Part shown: piece by piece, positions 1 through 8,123 of the stretch
Numbering within the stretch: position 1 is the stretch's first letter
Layout of the letters: each line of letters begins with the position of its first letter
Assembly: GCA_030148335.1 (NCBI GenBank)
Contig: JASBTQ010000007.1
Span: 1-64,000 of the forward strand
Source of the DNA: Allomuricauda sp.
GTDB lineage: Bacteria > Bacteroidota > Bacteroidia > Flavobacteriales > Flavobacteriaceae
DNA: 64,000 bases
Direction of reading: 5' to 3'
The notes under the pieces: generated by a model
What the model was told of the DNA's origin: nothing
The model's input: the letters and a program-made list of their open reading frames with translations, nothing else
The model's database searches: none
Translations under genes and position numbers: made by a program

Positions 1-1
1 G

Positions 2-1624
2 TTTGCGGGAACCAAGGGAAGCGATGAGATCATAGCCGACATCGAGGCGAGGATCGCCGAGCTCTTTTTGGAGAAAATGGAAAACGAGCGACAGGTGATC
101 ACCCACAAGGAAGTGGACCAGGTCATCGATGTGATGGGACAACCAGAGGATTACATGGTGGACGAGGACATCTTTGAGGACGACCCAAAAAGAACCTACA
201 CAGAGCCCAGACCCAGGGCCAAGAAACTATATCGGGACATCGACCATAAATATATTGGTGGTGTGTGTGCCGGTCTGGAGCACTACTTGGGGCTGGATGC
301 ACTATGGATCCGGATCATTTTCCTCCTTTTGGCCGTTTTCACCTCCGGGTTTGGGCTGATTGCCTATATCCTACTGTGGATCTTGGTCCCGGAAGCGGCC
401 ACAACCTCCCAAAAATTGGATATGCGGGGGGAGCCCGTCAACATCAGCAATATAGAACGCAAAGTTAAAGAGGGGTTTGATGATGTTGCCGACAAGGTAA
501 AAAACGTTGACTACGAAAAAGTGGGCAACAAGGTCAAAAGCAGCTCCAAGACCTTTTTTGATACCATCGGGGACATTATCCTGTTCCTTTTCAAGGTATT
601 CGGCAAGTTCATCGGCATATTGCTCATCATCATCGGGGCATCCACGCTCATCGGTCTGTTCTTCGGACTGTTCACTGTGGGCATGTTCGATGCGGTTCAA
701 TTCCCAGGAGTCGATTTCTACGAGATCGTGAACACCACGGGGGCGCCTGTTTGGGTGGTTTCCATACTGCTTTTCTTTGCGGTCGGCATTCCTTTCTTCT
801 TTGTCCTTTATTTAGGACTGAAGATTTTGGTGAACAACCTGAAATCCATCGGGAACATAGCCAAATTCTCCCTTTTGGGGCTTTGGTTGATCTCCGTTGG
901 GGCCTTGATCGCCCTTGGCATCCGTCAGGCTGCGGAATTTTCGAACACGGGAAGCGTGCACGAACAAGACCAATTGGTCCTGGAAAACGTGACCGATACG
1001 CTTGTCATCCGAATGAAGAACCCCGGCTACGAATACACTAGGGACGATATCCATTTTGGACGTATGTCCTTTGCCTACGATAAGGATGATAACCGGGTAC
1101 TCATTTCCGATGAGGTGCACATCAACGTGAAAAAAGCAGAGGATTCCGTCGTTTCCCTGTCCATACGAAAGGATTCCAACGGCAGTTCCTCACGGGCTGC
1201 CAGGGACAGGGCCAAAAACATTATGTATGGCTACGAACTTTTGGGCAATGAGATCCTTTTGGACGAATACCTGATCACAGATATTTCCAATAAGGCCAGG
1301 AACCAGGAAGTGACCACTACCATCCATATCCCCGCGGGCAGGATGGTGCAGTTCGAGGAATCCGCAAGATACCATATAGGTAGGGGCATTGCCAATGACA
1401 AGGATTATTACAGAAGTAGTATTGTTGGCCACGTTTGGCTCATGGGCAAAGATGGTGAATTGAAGTGCCAGGATTGTTCTGATGAAGATGATGAAAAAGA
1501 TAGGAATGAAAATGGCAAGATCATCATCAATGAAGACGGAATAGACATTGATATCAAGGACAACCAAGATTCCTTTGAAATGAAGATCAATGAGGATGGC
1601 ATCAAGGTAAAGGCCGGGAACTAG
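2..1624 (+). CDS. PspC domain-containing membrane protein, 5' end off window
   Basis: The frame is open from base 2, reading AGTKGSDEIIADIEARIAEL before the track's TTG start at 68, so the true start lies upstream. The protein has a helical N-terminal region, a PspC domain (KYIGGVCAGLEHYLGL, followed by a hydrophobic hairpin), two or three further membrane segments in the middle, and a polar C-terminal half ending in a very acidic Asp/Glu/Lys-rich tail. PspC domains belong to the phage-shock/envelope-stress family; Bacteroidota versions often sit beside a PadR regulator, which would be off window here. The two GIN-domain genes follow on the same strand, the first after 40 bp. Family assignment is secure; an envelope role is inferred. 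Confidence 0.9.
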   Translation, partial: FAGTKGSDEIIADIEARIAELFLEKMENERQVITHKEVDQVIDVMGQPEDYMVDEDIFEDDPKRTYTEPRPRAKKLYRDIDHKYIGGVCAGLEHYLGLDALWIRIIFLLLAVFTSGFGLIAYILLWILVPEAATTSQKLDMRGEPVNISNIERKVKEGFDDVADKVKNVDYEKVGNKVKSSSKTFFDTIGDIILFLFKVFGKFIGILLIIIGASTLIGLFFGLFTVGMFDAVQFPGVDFYEIVNTTGAPVWVVSILLFFAVGIPFFFVLYLGLKILVNNLKSIGNIAKFSLLGLWLISVGALIALGIRQAAEFSNTGSVHEQDQLVLENVTDTLVIRMKNPGYEYTRDDIHFGRMSFAYDKDDNRVLISDEVHINVKKAEDSVVSLSIRKDSNGSSSRAARDRAKNIMYGYELLGNEILLDEYLITDISNKARNQEVTTTIHIPAGRMVQFEESARYHIGRGIANDKDYYRSSIVGHVWLMGKDGELKCQDCSDEDDEKDRNENGKIIINEDGIDIDIKDNQDSFEMKINEDGIKVKAGN

Positions 1625-1664
1625 ACTATTTTCATTATCAGAACCCAATTCAAAAAAATAAAAA

Positions 1665-2246
1665 ATGACAAAGTTTATTTCCATACTACTGTTCAGTTTC
1701 ATCACCCTTTCCTCCCCTGCACAGGACAATTCCTTTCAGGGAAAAGAAGATGGGAAATCCATCCCACCTTTTGAAAGTCTGATCGTTACGACAGGAGGTG
1801 ATATTTATGTACACCCTTCATCAACAACCACTTTACAATTGAAAGGAGATAAAGATTGTGTGGAAAAGATTGATGCTTCGGTTTTATCAAAAGTCTTGCG
1901 CATTTCAAGCAAGGATAACCATTCAGATGATTGCCGTGTCGAAATCCATATTGGCACCCCGAACTTTGACGAAATTCAGTTAAGTGGTGGCGGAACATTG
2001 ATAGTAGAGGACGGCTTTGCCCCGATAGAAGTCCTCAAATGCTCCATAAAAGGAGGGGGGAATGTTGAGATGGCATCCTTATCTGTTGGTTCCCTGTTTG
2101 CCATCGTTGGCGGAGGTGGGGAAATAACAGCCCAGGTCAAAACTCTCCTTGATGGTACGATCAAAGGTGGGGGAAGCATTTTTTACGATGGCAATCCTAT
2201 CGTAAAATCAGATATATCAAATGGTGGGACCATACAACGCAAATGA
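1665..2246 (+). CDS. GIN domain-containing secreted protein (DUF2807)
   Basis: This 193-residue protein has an N-terminal signal peptide (hydrophobic core LLFSFITLSSPAQ) followed by a head GIN/DUF2807 domain, seen as repeated short strands with Gly-rich turns (SGGGTLIVEDG, IKGGGNVEM, VGGGGEIT, IKGGGSIFYDG). This pattern fits a right-handed beta-helix, known in the family as a putative adhesin or autotransporter-head fold. It lacks the Cys of the second GIN protein's lipobox, so it is probably periplasmic or exported. It lies 40 bp after the PspC gene and may share its transcript. No enzymatic motif is visible; the function is unknown. Confidence 0.8.
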   Translation: MTKFISILLFSFITLSSPAQDNSFQGKEDGKSIPPFESLIVTTGGDIYVHPSSTTTLQLKGDKDCVEKIDASVLSKVLRISSKDNHSDDCRVEIHIGTPNFDEIQLSGGGTLIVEDGFAPIEVLKCSIKGGGNVEMASLSVGSLFAIVGGGGEITAQVKTLLDGTIKGGGSIFYDGNPIVKSDISNGGTIQRK

Positions 2247-2272
2247 AATGATGGGGATAGGAAAGCAAAAAT

Positions 2273-2303
2273 TACAATTGGGGAACAGTTTTCTACAATT
2301 GGG
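2273..2303 (+). repeat. TACAATTGGG direct repeat, 21-bp period
   Basis: The decamer TACAATTGGG occurs at 2273-2282 and again at 2294-2303, exactly 21 bp apart, in the non-coding gap before the second GIN gene. Two turns of spacing on one helix face suggests a paired binding site. The bound factor is unknown. Confidence 0.45.
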
Positions 2304-2426
2304 TAGTATAAAATTCAAACCATACGCATAAAATAGGACATTTACACTGTTGAATTTCAGTGCAGATCACAACTAAATCAATCAATAACAGCTGTCCGGT
2401 GCACCTGGACACAAAAAACAACAATC

Positions 2427-3149
2427 ATGACAACACTAGCAAGATTAGCAATCGCAGTATTATTATCCCTGTTCGCGTCCTCCTGTATGATGGACATGAA
2501 CTTTGGGAGCGGCAAGACCGGCAACGGCGAAGTCGTAGAGGAAAACCGCAATGTGGATGAGGATTTCACGGTGGTATCCGCTTCGGAAGGAATCGATGTA
2601 TTCGTGACACAGGGCGCAGAGTACAAGATCAGCGTTGAGGCAGATGAGAACATCATCAGCCTGATCGGAACCGATGTCAGGGATGGAAAATTGAAGATCC
2701 ATGCCATTGAGAACATCGGAAGGGCCACCAAGAATGTATATGTTACCCTTCGCAATGTGGATGCATTGGAAAGCTCAAGTGGGGCGGACCTTCTCACCCA
2801 AAATGTCATCGAGTCCGGAAAAATAGATCTTGATGCCAGCAGCGGGTCCGACCTTCAGGTAGAAGTAGTGGCCGATGAAATCTCCGCAAACGCCAGTAGT
2901 GGTGCAGACATCCGGATATCAGGAAAAGCGGACAAACTCTATGCCGATGCGAGCAGTGGTTCCGACATCAAAGCTAGGGACCTGACCGTAAAGACCTGCC
3001 ATGCCGATGCCAGTAGTGGGGCCGACATTTCCGTGAATGTATCCGAATCCTTGGTGGCCGATGCCAGCAGCGGTGCGGACATCTCCTACACAGGTGATGC
3101 CAGCGTGGAGACCAAGAAATCGGTTTCTGGAAGCGTGCGTAAATATTGA
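2427..3149 (+). CDS. GIN domain lipoprotein with DASSG repeats (DUF2807)
   Basis: A lipoprotein signal (LLSLFASSCMMD, lipobox Cys near residue 20) precedes a head GIN domain (DUF2807). The first half contains VVSASEGIDVFVTQG, typical of the family. The second half is a regular ladder in which SSGAD or SSGSD recurs about every 20 residues (SSGADLL, SSGSDLQ, SSGADIR, SSGSDIK, SSGADIS, SSGADIS), as expected of successive rungs of a beta-helix. It is probably tethered to the outer membrane. It follows the PspC and first GIN genes but has its own 180-bp upstream region with a 21-bp-spaced direct repeat, and ends at a terminator. The biological role is unknown. Confidence 0.85.
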   Translation: MTTLARLAIAVLLSLFASSCMMDMNFGSGKTGNGEVVEENRNVDEDFTVVSASEGIDVFVTQGAEYKISVEADENIISLIGTDVRDGKLKIHAIENIGRATKNVYVTLRNVDALESSSGADLLTQNVIESGKIDLDASSGSDLQVEVVADEISANASSGADIRISGKADKLYADASSGSDIKARDLTVKTCHADASSGADISVNVSESLVADASSGADISYTGDASVETKKSVSGSVRKY

Positions 3150-3170
3150 TCCAATTCCCTTTAAATATGC

Positions 3171-3207
3171 AAAGGCCCGCCGAGTTTTTCGGTGGGCTTT
3201 TGTTTTT
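3171..3207 (+). terminator. Rho-independent terminator after GIN gene
   Basis: The arms GCCCGCCGA (3175-3183) and TCGGTGGGC (3189-3197) pair with one G-T wobble around a five-base loop, extended by flanking A/T pairs. A T-rich run (TTTTGTTTTT) follows on the plus strand. It separates the PspC/GIN group from the epimerase operon. Confidence 0.85.
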
Positions 3208-3259
3208 AATAAGTATAGGCGAAACCCTATCTTAGCATAGTCAAAAAAAAGAAAGATTT

Positions 3260-4270
3260 ATGCAGATAGCGATCAAAAAATATACTTTACAACTTGCTCA
3301 TACCTTTACCATTTCCAGGGAATCGCATGACACCCAGGACACGATGATCGTGGCCCTTTCCCATAAGGGAAAGACCGGATATGGCGAGGCCACCTCCAAT
3401 CCCTATTATAAAATTACCGTTGAGAGCATGACCGCCGAGATTGAAGCTGTCAGGCAGGCCATTGAAGGATATGATTTTGACGATCCGGAAAATTTCTATC
3501 GGCATTTGGAATCCCTGAACCTTGAAAAGTTCACCTTGTGCGCACTGGACCTTGCTGCCAATGATCTATACGGAAAGTTACTGGGCAAACCTCTTTATGA
3601 AATCTGGGGCACTGACAACAGCCACTACCCGACCACCAACTATACCATCGGCATTGACAGCGTTGAAAAGATGGTGGAAAAGCTCCAAGAAAAGCCATGG
3701 CCCGTTTACAAGATCAAACTGGGCACCCAAGACGATGTGGCCATTGTGAGGGAATTGCGCAAGCACACTGATAGCATCTTTCGTATAGATGCCAATTGCG
3801 CATGGACCGCGGAGGAAACCATTAAGAATGCTCCTCTTTTGAAAGAGCTTGGTGTTGAATTTTTGGAACAGCCCCTCAAGGCCGATGACTGGGAGGGTAT
3901 GGCAAAAGTAAAAGCGCATTCCGCACTACCCGTGATTGCCGACGAAAGCTGCATTGTGGAAGGCGATGTGGAAAAATGCGGCCCTTATTTCCACGGCATC
4001 AACATCAAACTGACCAAATGTGGTGGCCTTACCCCTGCCCGACGTATGATCCAAAAAGGAAAGGAACTGGGACTAAAGATCATGGTGGGTTGCATGACGG
4101 AATCCACGGTAGGGATTTCTGCCATTGCACAACTGACCCCCCAATTGGACTATGTGGATATGGACGGTTCGCTGCTGCTCAAACATGACATTGCCCGCGG
4201 TGTCCAAATTTTGGATGATGGAAAGGTCATTTTTCCCCAACTTCCCGGAAGCGGGATAGAACTACTGTAA
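3260..4270 (+). CDS. Dipeptide epimerase (L-Ala-D/L-Glu epimerase-like)
   Basis: This enolase-superfamily enzyme of 336 residues has all expected catalytic groups: the KxK pair K151/K153 (VYKIKLG), metal ligands D177 (FRIDANCAW), E203 (EFLEQPL) and D228 (VIADES), and K250 (INIKLTKCGG) on the opposite side. The family interconverts L-Ala-D-Glu and L-Ala-L-Glu released from peptidoglycan peptides, so D-Glu can be recovered. Substrate choice in the family varies, so L-Ala-D/L-Glu is supported mainly by context: an NlpC/P60 hydrolase lies two genes downstream, as in the ykf genes of Bacillus. The stop codon overlaps the next start (TAATG). No signal peptide is present, so it acts in the cytoplasm. 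Confidence 0.9.
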   Translation: MQIAIKKYTLQLAHTFTISRESHDTQDTMIVALSHKGKTGYGEATSNPYYKITVESMTAEIEAVRQAIEGYDFDDPENFYRHLESLNLEKFTLCALDLAANDLYGKLLGKPLYEIWGTDNSHYPTTNYTIGIDSVEKMVEKLQEKPWPVYKIKLGTQDDVAIVRELRKHTDSIFRIDANCAWTAEETIKNAPLLKELGVEFLEQPLKADDWEGMAKVKAHSALPVIADESCIVEGDVEKCGPYFHGINIKLTKCGGLTPARRMIQKGKELGLKIMVGCMTESTVGISAIAQLTPQLDYVDMDGSLLLKHDIARGVQILDDGKVIFPQLPGSGIELL

Positions 4271-5316
4271 TGTCGCATTCCATCGCCCGCATACCCGACC
4301 GATTGGTCCAAGTGGAAGACAAGACGTACCTCTATTTTGGTGGTACCGCCTACCTTGGGCTTCAATCCTATCCTCCCTTTTTGGAGATTTTCAGCAAAAA
4401 TGTAGAGAAATGTGGCATGCACTACGGGGCATCGAGAAAATCCAATGTCTCTTTGGACATCTATGGAATTGCGGAGGACTATTTGGCCAAATGGGTAGGG
4501 GCGGAAAGCTGCCTTACCCTGTCCTCGGGATATTTGGCCGCCCAATTGGTCATCCAGACCTTATTGCAGCAAGGACACTCCTTGTTTGCCGCTCCCAATG
4601 CCCACACTGCGCTCCATTTGGTTGGAGTGACCAAAACGGAGAGCTTTGAAGATCTTAGTGATCGCCTCCAGAAAGAAATCCATCGAGGTGGCCCAATGCC
4701 AGTGCTGCTTTTTGACACCATAGACTTTTCAGGGAAGCAGTTCCCGCATTTTCATGCCCTGAAAAAGCTTCCTTTGGAAAAGATCATGCTCGTCGGTGAT
4801 GATTCGCACGGCATCGGTATTGTGGGAAAAGATGGGGCCGGTTGTTATGGTACGCTCAAAATGTTGAACCCCGCCAAGTTGATGATCTGTTGTTCCTTGG
4901 GAAAGGGTCTGGGCATTCAGGCCGGAGCCATATTGGGAAACCATGGGGATGTGGAAATGCTGCGCAACACTCCTTTTTTTGGAGGGGCGAGCCCTGCCCT
5001 TCCCGCTTTCATGGGTACGCTATTGGATTCCACCGATATCTATGCTGAAAGAAGGACCAAACTCATGGAAAATGATGCGTTTTTTAGAAATGTATTGCAT
5101 CATCCTTCCCTTTTCAAACACATGGAAGGGCATCCTACGTATGAGTTTGAAGATGCCGATTTGGCAAGGGCCTTGGAAAAAAATGGTTTCATCACCACCT
5201 ATTTCAACTATCCGGATGCGGACGGGCCCATAGTAGGCCGTATCGTTTTGAGCGCCTATCATGAAAAAGAGGATATCCAACAATTGGCCAACTGTTTGAA
5301 CGCACTTCAAGGCTAG
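4270..5316 (+). CDS. PLP-dependent aminotransferase class I/II, oxoamine synthase-like
   Basis: This fold-type I PLP enzyme of 348 residues resembles the alpha-oxoamine synthase group (8-amino-7-oxononanoate synthase, KBL). The sequence shows an N-terminal FGGTAYLGL (compare the family's NNYLGL), the PLP-binding GDDSHGIG (residues 176-183, compare DDAHG) and the Schiff-base lysine K212 in SLGKGLG. It is slightly shorter than typical AONS. Its start overlaps the epimerase stop, so the two are probably translationally coupled in a muropeptide-salvage operon. Oxoamine synthases condense an amino acid with an acyl-CoA, and L-Ala is a product of the salvage route; whether it uses this L-Ala is inference. 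A simple transaminase or aldolase role remains possible. Confidence 0.8.
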   Translation: MSHSIARIPDRLVQVEDKTYLYFGGTAYLGLQSYPPFLEIFSKNVEKCGMHYGASRKSNVSLDIYGIAEDYLAKWVGAESCLTLSSGYLAAQLVIQTLLQQGHSLFAAPNAHTALHLVGVTKTESFEDLSDRLQKEIHRGGPMPVLLFDTIDFSGKQFPHFHALKKLPLEKIMLVGDDSHGIGIVGKDGAGCYGTLKMLNPAKLMICCSLGKGLGIQAGAILGNHGDVEMLRNTPFFGGASPALPAFMGTLLDSTDIYAERRTKLMENDAFFRNVLHHPSLFKHMEGHPTYEFEDADLARALEKNGFITTYFNYPDADGPIVGRIVLSAYHEKEDIQQLANCLNALQG

Positions 5317-5355
5317 TTGATGAGTGCATTTGTAAATAATTAAACCGAGTCTACA

Positions 5356-6558
5356 ATGAAATTTCTATTCTCCCTTCAAAAAAGATGCTGTTTGTATGCT
5401 TTGCTGACCCTTGTTTTCATGGCATGCGAAACAAAGACAGATACGGGGCCCAATAAAGTTGAAGAAGCCATTTCTTCCATTAAAAGTACCTACGCTCCCG
5501 ATACGCGGGTGGTCCTTTTCGATATCGAAGCGATACAAAGCCCTGAAGGATATACACTAAAAGGGGGCACAAGCCTTCCAGAAGCTTTGGATGCCTTACA
5601 GAAACAGTTGGAACAGGAACAAATTACGTTTCGGGACAGTGTTGAGGTACTTCCTTCGGCAAGCTTGGAGGGAAACATATATGGTGCCATAGCACTTTCG
5701 GTGGCCAATTTAAGGTCCCGCCCCGCCCATTCCGCAGAAATGGTCACCCAAGGAACTTTGGGAATGCCCGTAAACGTGTATCAAAAACAGGGAAGCTGGT
5801 ACCGCATCCAAACCCCGGACCACTATTTGGGCTGGGTGGACAGCAGAGGAATTGAGTTGATGGACAAGACCCGTTTCCAAGATTGGCAAGATTCGGAAAA
5901 ATTAATCTATACCCAAACCTATGGACATGCTGTTGCCGAAGCAAATGCATCTGCCCAGGTGGTATCCGACCTTGTTGCAGGCAATATTCTAAAGTTGATT
6001 GCAGAAGATGGCGGTTTTTATCAGGTGGAATACCCTGATGGAAAAAATGGCTTTGTTCCCAAATCCGAAGCATCTCCATATTTGGATTGGAAATCAAATC
6101 TGGTATTTACTGAAGAAGCCTTGGTGGAAACCTCCAAAACGATGTTGGGCGTACCCTATCTGTGGGGAGGTACCTCCACAAAAGGCGTGGATTGTAGTGG
6201 TTTTACCAAGACCGTATATTTTATGAACGGCATGATAATCCCCCGTGATGCTTCGCAACAGATCCATGAAGGGACATTGATAGATGATTCAAGGGAGTTT
6301 GATAAACTCATTCCCGGGGATTTGCTCTTTTTTGGAAGAAAAGCCACGGATTCAACTTCGGAAAGGGTGGTCCACGTAGGGATGTGGATTGGAAACAATG
6401 AATTTATCCATTCCGCCGGGAATGTGCATATCAGCAGTATGGACAAAAATGCAGCCAATTTTGACGAGTACAATTATGACCGCTATTTGAGAAGCAAACG
6501 TATTCTGAACCAAAAGGATGAAGGTCTCCTGTACTTGACGGAGCAAGATGTTTTTTAA
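5356..6558 (+). CDS. SH3 and NlpC/P60 (C40) cell-wall peptidase, lipoprotein
   Basis: A lipoprotein signal ends at Cys24 (LVFMACETK). Two bacterial SH3-like domains follow (about residues 110-165 and 185-235; the first begins VANLRSRP), then an NlpC/P60 catalytic domain with nucleophile C280 (GVDCSGFTK), H340 (VVHVGMWIG) and a further polar residue in IHSAG. This domain order is that of gamma-D-glutamyl-L-diamino-acid endopeptidases such as YkfC, which cut murein peptides after D-Glu. Together with the epimerase it forms a logical pathway: cleavage, uptake, epimerisation. Lipidation would place it in the periplasm or at the outer membrane. It is the third gene of the operon and ends just before a strong bidirectional terminator. 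Confidence 0.9.
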   Translation: MKFLFSLQKRCCLYALLTLVFMACETKTDTGPNKVEEAISSIKSTYAPDTRVVLFDIEAIQSPEGYTLKGGTSLPEALDALQKQLEQEQITFRDSVEVLPSASLEGNIYGAIALSVANLRSRPAHSAEMVTQGTLGMPVNVYQKQGSWYRIQTPDHYLGWVDSRGIELMDKTRFQDWQDSEKLIYTQTYGHAVAEANASAQVVSDLVAGNILKLIAEDGGFYQVEYPDGKNGFVPKSEASPYLDWKSNLVFTEEALVETSKTMLGVPYLWGGTSTKGVDCSGFTKTVYFMNGMIIPRDASQQIHEGTLIDDSREFDKLIPGDLLFFGRKATDSTSERVVHVGMWIGNNEFIHSAGNVHISSMDKNAANFDEYNYDRYLRSKRILNQKDEGLLYLTEQDVF

Positions 6559-6573
6559 GGTCCCATGAACACC

Positions 6574-6607
6574 AAAAAAAAGGCCATCCAATGGGATGGC
6601 CTTTTTG
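6574..6607. terminator. Bidirectional terminator between convergent genes
   Basis: The perfect stem GGCCATCC/GGATGGCC (6582-6589 and 6594-6601) with loop AATG is flanked by eight A on the left and five T on the right. It serves the NlpC gene on plus and the SusD gene on minus. Confidence 0.9.
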
Positions 6608-6631
6608 CATTTATGACTAACTCGTCGGATC

Positions 6632-8113
6632 CTATTCATCCCACCAAACGGGAACCACGGGATCCTGTTGGTTGGCCAATACGTTAGCCTCATTCCTAGT
6701 TAGCTCGGTAGAAGGGTAATTGGCTCTTCGGAACCATTGCCCTGGGAACTCGGTGTCGGCACTTTCTTCCTCACTCCTGATCTGCAATCCAGTGAACACC
6801 TCATCGGAGAAATCATATCTCCTGTAATCCACAAAAGTCTCTGGGTTTAGGAAGTTATGGATGTATTTTTCCTTCATGATGTGGTGCAACATCAGTGCAC
6901 CTTCCCCGACATCGATGGCGGCGTCGGCCATATAGTCACTACCATCCACTTCGTACATTTCCATACTGGCGGCTATACCGTCCATGTAAGCGGCATAAGC
7001 AGTGGCATTGGAACCTACACTGGTCGTAGTGCCCCCATTGGCCAAAAATGCAGCTTCAGCTTTTATAAAAAGTACTTCGGCATAGCTGATAAGGATAAGC
7101 GGAGAATCTACACTGGTGTAAAAACCATCTTCCCTAAATCTTGCATTGGCATCGGTTCCATCGGGTGCAATACCTCCTCCGCCACTGACAAAGCCTTTAT
7201 ACTCAGCCTCATCACCATTTTCGGCGAACAATGGCAATCTTGGGTCAATTTCAACAGTACCACTTTGAAAAGGATAATAATCCCCGTTCATGGAGCTTAC
7301 CAATTGGCTGGCAATATCCTTGCTGAGGTTACCGGTCTCCCTGGCCAATATCTCTTCGGAATACCACGGGTTGATGTTCTTCTCATTGTAGTACATGGCG
7401 AAGTTGTCATCATTGGACGTAAAGCCATTTTCAACTGTTGAAAGTACTTCTGCTGCGGTAACCACTCCTTTGTTCACCAAATGCAATTGGTAACGGGCTT
7501 TTAGGGAATAGGCCGCCCGCAGCCATTTTTCCACATCGCCATCATAGATCAAATCTGATGCACCAAGTCCAAAACCAGAGGTATCGGGTGCGTTCAATTT
7601 GGCTATGGCCCCATCTAAAAGAGCGAACACCTCGGTATAAATTTCCTCTTGGGTGTCAAAACTGGCAAAGTTGTTCTCAGGGCCTTGCGTGGCATCGGAA
7701 TAGGGAATATTGTTCCAAGTATCCGTGGCCATACCAATATTGGCAGCGATAAGGATATCTGCTATGGCCTCAATATGCGTGGCTCCATTCTCTACCGCCT
7801 TTTGCTTGGCCGCTTCAAGATTGGGTAATACATAGAGGTACACTTGGCTCCAAAGTCCATCGGCAGAGGTCTGTCCTGCTGCTCCACCTCCCGTGGTCAC
7901 AAAGTTCTGAACGTAGTTGCCAAAGGCCAATTCTGCCGACCTCTGCCCTTCCAATGTACTGTGAATGGCCGGGGCCATGAGGTCCTGCATACGCAAATCT
8001 TCCAATGGTGCTGTATTGGAAGGCGTGTTCACATCAAAATAATCTTCACTACACCCTACGTAGGCCATCGCGGAGAGTAGTAGAAATGCCTTTATTATAT
8101 GTATTTTTTTCAT
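6632..8113 (-). CDS. SusD/RagB family nutrient-binding lipoprotein
   Basis: This surface glycan- or nutrient-binding lipoprotein partners with the SusC-like channel encoded immediately upstream. I chose the internal Met at 8113 because it gives a clean lipoprotein signal (MKKIHIIKAFLLLSAMAYVG, then Cys) and sits 10 bp after the SusC stop. The track start would overlap SusC. The sequence shows SusD-family TPR-like helices (WLRAAYSLKARYQLHLV) and the typical C-terminal pattern of the SusD-like_2 group (VPVWWDE). No glycosidase, peptidase or regulator is adjacent, so the nutrient is unknown; this subgroup is not always linked to carbohydrates. Confidence 0.9.
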   Translation of the reverse strand: MKKIHIIKAFLLLSAMAYVGCSEDYFDVNTPSNTAPLEDLRMQDLMAPAIHSTLEGQRSAELAFGNYVQNFVTTGGGAAGQTSADGLWSQVYLYVLPNLEAAKQKAVENGATHIEAIADILIAANIGMATDTWNNIPYSDATQGPENNFASFDTQEEIYTEVFALLDGAIAKLNAPDTSGFGLGASDLIYDGDVEKWLRAAYSLKARYQLHLVNKGVVTAAEVLSTVENGFTSNDDNFAMYYNEKNINPWYSEEILARETGNLSKDIASQLVSSMNGDYYPFQSGTVEIDPRLPLFAENGDEAEYKGFVSGGGGIAPDGTDANARFREDGFYTSVDSPLILISYAEVLFIKAEAAFLANGGTTTSVGSNATAYAAYMDGIAASMEMYEVDGSDYMADAAIDVGEGALMLHHIMKEKYIHNFLNPETFVDYRRYDFSDEVFTGLQIRSEEESADTEFPGQWFRRANYPSTELTRNEANVLANQQDPVVPVWWDE

Positions 8114-8123
8114 AGTTCTTTTT

